Shown one piece after another: positions 11,375 to 14,668 of a stretch of DNA of 14,668 nucleotides; the first letter of the stretch is position 1, and each line of letters opens with the position of its first letter. The notes beneath the pieces are model-generated. The model was not told the DNA's origin, searched no databases, and worked only from the letters and a program-made list of their open reading frames with translations. The stretch lies in assembly GCA_005883295.1 (NCBI GenBank), contig VAWV01000014.1, positions 1 through 14,668 of the forward strand, in the 5' to 3' direction. The translations under genes and the position numbers were made by a program. The DNA is from Actinomycetota bacterium (GTDB taxonomy: Bacteria > Actinomycetota > Thermoleophilia > Solirubrobacterales > Thermoleophilaceae).

Positions 11375-14300
11375 TCAGAGGTCTTTCAGCGTAGGCGGAA
11401 GGTTCTGTCCTGGGCCAACAGGAGCCTCTCGACGTTGGCGGCCGGTTGGCAGGCGGCGCCGGGGAAGCAGCCGCCAGTGGGCGGTCCCGCGGGCCGTGAT
11501 CCACTGGATCCGGCGGCACTTGACCGGCTTGCCGAGCCGCCGGCTTCGCTTCAGGAAGCGGCAGCGGTGGTGGCTGTGGAGGGCCACCGTGACCGAGACC
11601 CTGGCGAGGCCCGCGCAGCCGCGGTCCCGCGCGGTGCCGCGGATCTGGAGCCTGCCGCGGCTGGCCTTGACCCCAGCGCGGCCCGCGTTGAGACGGCTCG
11701 TGGGCGCCAGGTGGTCGACGCAGCGGCGGCGGGGCGGCCGGGCGCTTGGCCCCCGCGGCGGCGGCTTGCCCGTGGGGGGCTTCTGGGGCGGTTTGACCGG
11801 GGGCTTTGTCGGGGGCTTCGTCGGCGGCTTGGGCGGCTGCTCCGAGTCATCGTCGAGGATGGTGGCGGTCCCGCGGTCCCTGCCGAGCGTGGCGTTGGAC
11901 GGCGCGGACAGCTCGACCGAGAAGGTCTCGTCGCCCTCATGGGCCTTGTCACCATGGATCGGGACCTGGATGTCCGTCGTGCTGGTGCCGTGCGGGATCG
12001 CGACCGTGCCGCTGGAGGCCTCATAGTCGGTGCGCGAGCTGGCGGTGCCGTCCGCCGTGCGCCAGCCGATCCGCACGGTCCGTGTCGGGATGGGCGAGAC
12101 GGAGACGCGGAAGGTCGCAACCGCGCCATCCGTGTCGCCTTCGGCGACCGCGGCGTCGCCGATCGAGGCCTCAGGCACCGTTCCGGGCCGGAGCCACACG
12201 GCGTCGGGCGCGTAGTCGGGCGGCGAGTAGCTCTGCCCAGGGACCGGCTCCAGTCCCCGCACCAAGTCGAACTCCCCGTCCCCGCCCGAGTGGCGGACCA
12301 GCTCGAGCTCGGCGGCGGGGGTGGGCTCGTAGCCGGCAACGGTCTGGATGTCCAGTGTCCCGGCGAGGTGCGCCCGGCCGCCCACGTCCAGGCGGGTGTG
12401 GATGGCTGGGTCGGCGACCTGGACGGCGAGCGTGCCGGCCGGCGTCTGGGAGTAATCGCCCGTGACCGTGAGGATGCCTGGCGCCAGTCCGGGGTCCACC
12501 AGGCCGCCGTTGACCAGCGAGCCGTCGACGGTGCCGGAACCGGTGAGCGCGCCGCCGGTGAGCTCGGCCCGGTCACCCGGGCGCAGAACGGCATCCTGAG
12601 CGACGAAGGCGGTGACGCCCCCCGACTGCGTGTACGCGCCAGCCGGCGCGAGGGTGGCGCCCCCGCGGAGCATGACCATGCCGGCGTTGGCGAGGACTCC
12701 ACCCGGCGCCAGGGACCGACCCTCCGCCAAGGTCAGCTCTCCGGTCGCCTCGTTGGAGGCGAGGTCGCGAAGCGCGTCCCCGCCGGAGGAGTCCTCGATC
12801 CGCGCGCCCTGCCCGACCAGCTCGATGGCCGCGGCGTTTCGAACCACGTGTGCATTCGGCCACGTGAGCGTGGCTCGAACCAGGTATCGCCCCTCACCCA
12901 GAAGCCCGTCCGAGTAGCTATCGAGTCCGCCCGCCAGGTCGAGCGTGCCCGCGAGAGCGTCGATCGTGCCCTCGTTGCGGAAGCGGGCGCCGATCGTGGC
13001 TCGGCCTTCGCCCGAGCTCTTGCGGAACGTCGCGGCGGCGGCGTTGTGTATCAGCGACCGGGGATCGCAGCAGGGCCCGCTCAGCTGTACGTCGGCCGCC
13101 ACGTCGAAGAGCCCCGCGTTCTCGATCGCGGCAGCGCCGAACATCGTCACGCTCCCCTCGGCGAATGTGGCCCGTGCGGCGCGGGCGACCTCGAGCCGCC
13201 GGTCCTCGATCGTGTGCGGCGCGTCCGCGGAGATCGTGAGACCCGGACCGTCCGGCACGATACGGGTGGTGCCGTTTCCGATCTGGTTCCCACCGGTCCA
13301 CTCGAAGTCCGGCGTCGAGACGGTTGCCGACCCGGCGAGGAAGCCGCGGTTGAGGCGCAGCGCGGGCAGCGTGACCGGCGAGTCGAAGAACGCGTAGGCG
13401 GCCGGCCCGTCGACCGTGACCGGCGCGTCCACGATGCCGGTGAAGAAGGTCTGGCCCCCGGTGATCCGGAGCTGCCCGGTCCCGTGGGCGACGATCGAGG
13501 AGCTCGACCCAAGCGCGTTCGGTCCCGAGGGGAACAGCAGGGTCGCGCGGTCCTGGACCTCGAACGCTCCGGACGAAGAACGGCCCGGAATGCTCCCGCC
13601 CTCGATCGACAGCGTCCCGGTCTGTACGTCGATCGTCCCGTCGTTGGCCATGGGATAGGTGAGCTTGGTCGAGCCGTCGCCCGCGGTCTTGCGGATCGTG
13701 GCCCCCGCCTCGTTCACGACCTGAGGCGCGGTCCCGCAGCACCCAACGAAGTCCTGGTCGCCGCGGATCTCGATCGCCCCGAGGTTGTCGAGGATCGCGT
13801 GGTCGTTCAGCTCGAGGTCGCCCGCCGTCCACGTGCCGGCGGCGCCGGCGTCGATCTTCAGCGTCCGCGTCTGGTCGAGCGTGTGGTTGCCGCCGGACAT
13901 CGCAAGGCCGGGACCGCCGGGGACGACCTCCGTCAGCCCGGAACCGTGTTCGCTCCCTCCCGTCCAGCGGAAGTCGGGCGTCCTGATCGCGCCGGTGCCG
14001 AACACGATCCCGCTCGAGTGGCTGTAGGAGGCTGCGGTCAGGTCCCCGTCGAGTTGCAGGCGCGCGCCGGCGACCGCAAACGAACCCGTGACCTCGGACT
14101 CCGCGGGGCCGGCGATCCTGAGGTCGTTCGCCAGCAGTGTGAGCGAGCCATCGACCCGCACCGCGGCGATCGTGCTGCGCAGTCCACCGAACTCGACCTC
14201 GCGGCCCGCCCCGATGCACACCGTGTCGCCGTCGGTGGGCTGGCGGTCGCCGGTCCAGTTCGGATCGTCCTGCCAGCGCTTGGTCGCGGCGCCTCCGTCC

Positions 14301-14446
14301 CACGCGATGGTGCACGGCTCAGCCGCCCGGGAGGGGTGACCGGGCGCGAGCAGGATGAGCGCTCCCACGACGCCCGCCACCGCCGCCGTCGCGCGACAAC
14401 GCCGGGGGAGGTTTGACGAGTCGGGCTGGCGGCGGCGGCGCGGCAT
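11375..14446 (-). CDS. Large secreted repeat protein with Calx-beta domain and frameshifted C-terminal module
   Basis: A 1,023-residue exported protein of unknown role. A signal peptide is clear (RRRR at 3-6, hydrophobic 20-34, cleavage near SRAAEP at 39-44). The mature part opens with a W-G...NW...GD beta motif (about 47-82). Two related ~130-residue units follow (about 157-285 and 378-507), each starting TPDF-WTGG and holding a Cys-Cys pair (236-237; 459-460). Further beta-rich passenger-like repeats come next, including DPGLAPGILTVTGDYSQ (651-667). A Calx-beta domain spans 756-867 (YEASSGTVAIPHG, GDETFSVEL, ILDDD), then a PPK/PPT-rich linker (869-908) and a Cys-containing basic module. The last ~23 residues look out of frame (see findings). 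ATG 14446 is preferred over 14506 because it gives the signal peptide directly. A surface or cell-wall protein is likely. Confidence 0.85.
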   Translation of the reverse strand: MPRRRRQPDSSNLPRRCRATAAVAGVVGALILLAPGHPSRAAEPCTIAWDGGAATKRWQDDPNWTGDRQPTDGDTVCIGAGREVEFGGLRSTIAAVRVDGSLTLLANDLRIAGPAESEVTGSFAVAGARLQLDGDLTAASYSHSSGIVFGTGAIRTPDFRWTGGSEHGSGLTEVVPGGPGLAMSGGNHTLDQTRTLKIDAGAAGTWTAGDLELNDHAILDNLGAIEIRGDQDFVGCCGTAPQVVNEAGATIRKTAGDGSTKLTYPMANDGTIDVQTGTLSIEGGSIPGRSSSGAFEVQDRATLLFPSGPNALGSSSSIVAHGTGQLRITGGQTFFTGIVDAPVTVDGPAAYAFFDSPVTLPALRLNRGFLAGSATVSTPDFEWTGGNQIGNGTTRIVPDGPGLTISADAPHTIEDRRLEVARAARATFAEGSVTMFGAAAIENAGLFDVAADVQLSGPCCDPRSLIHNAAAATFRKSSGEGRATIGARFRNEGTIDALAGTLDLAGGLDSYSDGLLGEGRYLVRATLTWPNAHVVRNAAAIELVGQGARIEDSSGGDALRDLASNEATGELTLAEGRSLAPGGVLANAGMVMLRGGATLAPAGAYTQSGGVTAFVAQDAVLRPGDRAELTGGALTGSGTVDGSLVNGGLVDPGLAPGILTVTGDYSQTPAGTLAVQVADPAIHTRLDVGGRAHLAGTLDIQTVAGYEPTPAAELELVRHSGGDGEFDLVRGLEPVPGQSYSPPDYAPDAVWLRPGTVPEASIGDAAVAEGDTDGAVATFRVSVSPIPTRTVRIGWRTADGTASSRTDYEASSGTVAIPHGTSTTDIQVPIHGDKAHEGDETFSVELSAPSNATLGRDRGTATILDDDSEQPPKPPTKPPTKPPVKPPQKPPTGKPPPRGPSARPPRRRCVDHLAPTSRLNAGRAGVKASRGRLQIRGTARDRGCAGLARVSVTVALHSHHRCRFLKRSRRLGKPVKCRRIQWITARGTAHWRLLPRRRLPTGRQRREAPVGPGQNLPPTLKDL

Positions 14447-14454
14447 CGCCCAAT

Positions 14455-14484
14455 GTCCTATCCCGAGGCGGGTGCAGCGCACAA
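14455..14484 (-). promoter_or_regulatory. Weak promoter candidate for the large secreted protein
   Basis: On the minus strand TTGTGC (14479-14484) and TAGGAC (14455-14460) are separated by 18 bases, and the latter ends 8 bases before ATG 14446. Both hexamers deviate from consensus. If active, the promoter lies inside the region between the two candidate ATGs and supports the downstream start. Confidence 0.3.
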
Positions 14485-14506
14485 TCGCCCGGACGGGGTG
14501 AGCCAT

Positions 14507-14668
14507 CGGTCGTCCCGAGGGGGGTCACCCCCGACACTCGCCCGCTCTCTCCGTGAAAAGCGCGATCGCGGCTGAGTCGTGGATGCGCGCGGCGGTCAGC
14601 TCACGGCGTGTCCAGCCGCCCGCGGCGGATCAGGCCGGGCAAGTAAGAGGGAGGGCCCGGGCGGAGGC
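14507..14668. other. Right-edge sequence without a confident gene
   Basis: About 160 bases upstream of the secreted-protein gene. It contains a 5-pair hairpin GGGGG/CCCCC (14520-14532, 3-base loop). On the minus strand a short open end (SYLPGLIRRGRLDTP, stop TGA at 14601-14603) could be the C-terminus of a gene outside the window, but it is too short to support. No radA-like sequence is recognisable. Confidence 0.35.

Noticed and set aside
11321..14416. 1,031-residue plus-strand open reading frame antisense to the large secreted protein
   Set aside because: It is Arg/Gly/Asp-rich with no domain or signal peptide. The minus strand over the same DNA encodes a signal peptide, repeats and a Calx-beta domain. 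It is an open frame caused by high GC codon bias.
1..14668. CRISPR array, prophage, insertion sequence, toxin-antitoxin or biosynthetic cluster
   Set aside because: No regularly spaced repeats, transposase, integrase or cluster-type enzymes are seen; most of the content is housekeeping.

Overview
The window is GC-rich, densely coded DNA that looks like a chromosome segment of a high-GC actinobacterium. The best match from gene content is the class Thermoleophilia (Solirubrobacter/Gaiella-like). This is judged from protein style: CarD, an SpoIIE-era SigH-type sigma factor, ECF sigma factor, DisA, and secreted proteins with an Arg-rich paired-Cys C-terminal module. No rRNA or other taxonomic marker is present, so the placement is inference. 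Almost everything except one small gene, one tRNA and a gene remnant is on the minus strand.

Left part (1-3790). Reading leftward there is a gene joining an acyltransferase (PlsC) to a truncated GpsA-like Rossmann domain, then an ECF sigma factor translationally overlapping an incomplete downstream gene. Divergent from these is a small conserved hypothetical gene that looks leaderless, followed by tRNA-Thr(TGT). The 3' half of the tRNA overlaps the end of an opposing gene with a gamma-glutamylcyclotransferase-like YGSN motif. Next is a frameshifted remnant of a secreted-protein C-terminal module.

Middle part (3789-5543). An exported L,D-transpeptidase-like protein (with Ala in place of the usual His of the SHGC motif) lies downstream of a SigH-type sigma factor gene. 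A 250-base gap between them holds a strong 19-base inverted repeat.

Right part (5651-14446). A tight minus-strand cluster runs disA - carD - ispD - PHP phosphatase - ispF - cysS - rlmB, with sigH next. Gaps are 26, 13, -7, -4, 2 and -4 bases, so it is almost certainly an operon. The order matches the disA...ispD-ispF...cysS...rlmB...sigH cluster of Bacillus and the carD-ispD-ispF-cysS-rlmB cluster of Mycobacterium. It links c-di-AMP synthesis, RNA polymerase control, isoprenoid precursor synthesis, tRNA charging and rRNA modification. Two features are odd. carD has no ATG/GTG/TTG start and seems to begin at ATT behind a strong ribosome binding site. rlmB has lost about 100 bases covering its first SPOUT motif and is out of frame. 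Upstream of disA is a 1,023-residue secreted protein with duplicated Cys-Cys repeats, a Calx-beta domain and a Pro-rich linker. Its C-terminal module also appears frameshifted.

I found no CRISPR array, insertion sequence, phage gene or obvious defence system. The points of most interest are the carD start, the rlmB lesion, the PlsC-Rossmann fusion and the shared secreted module.
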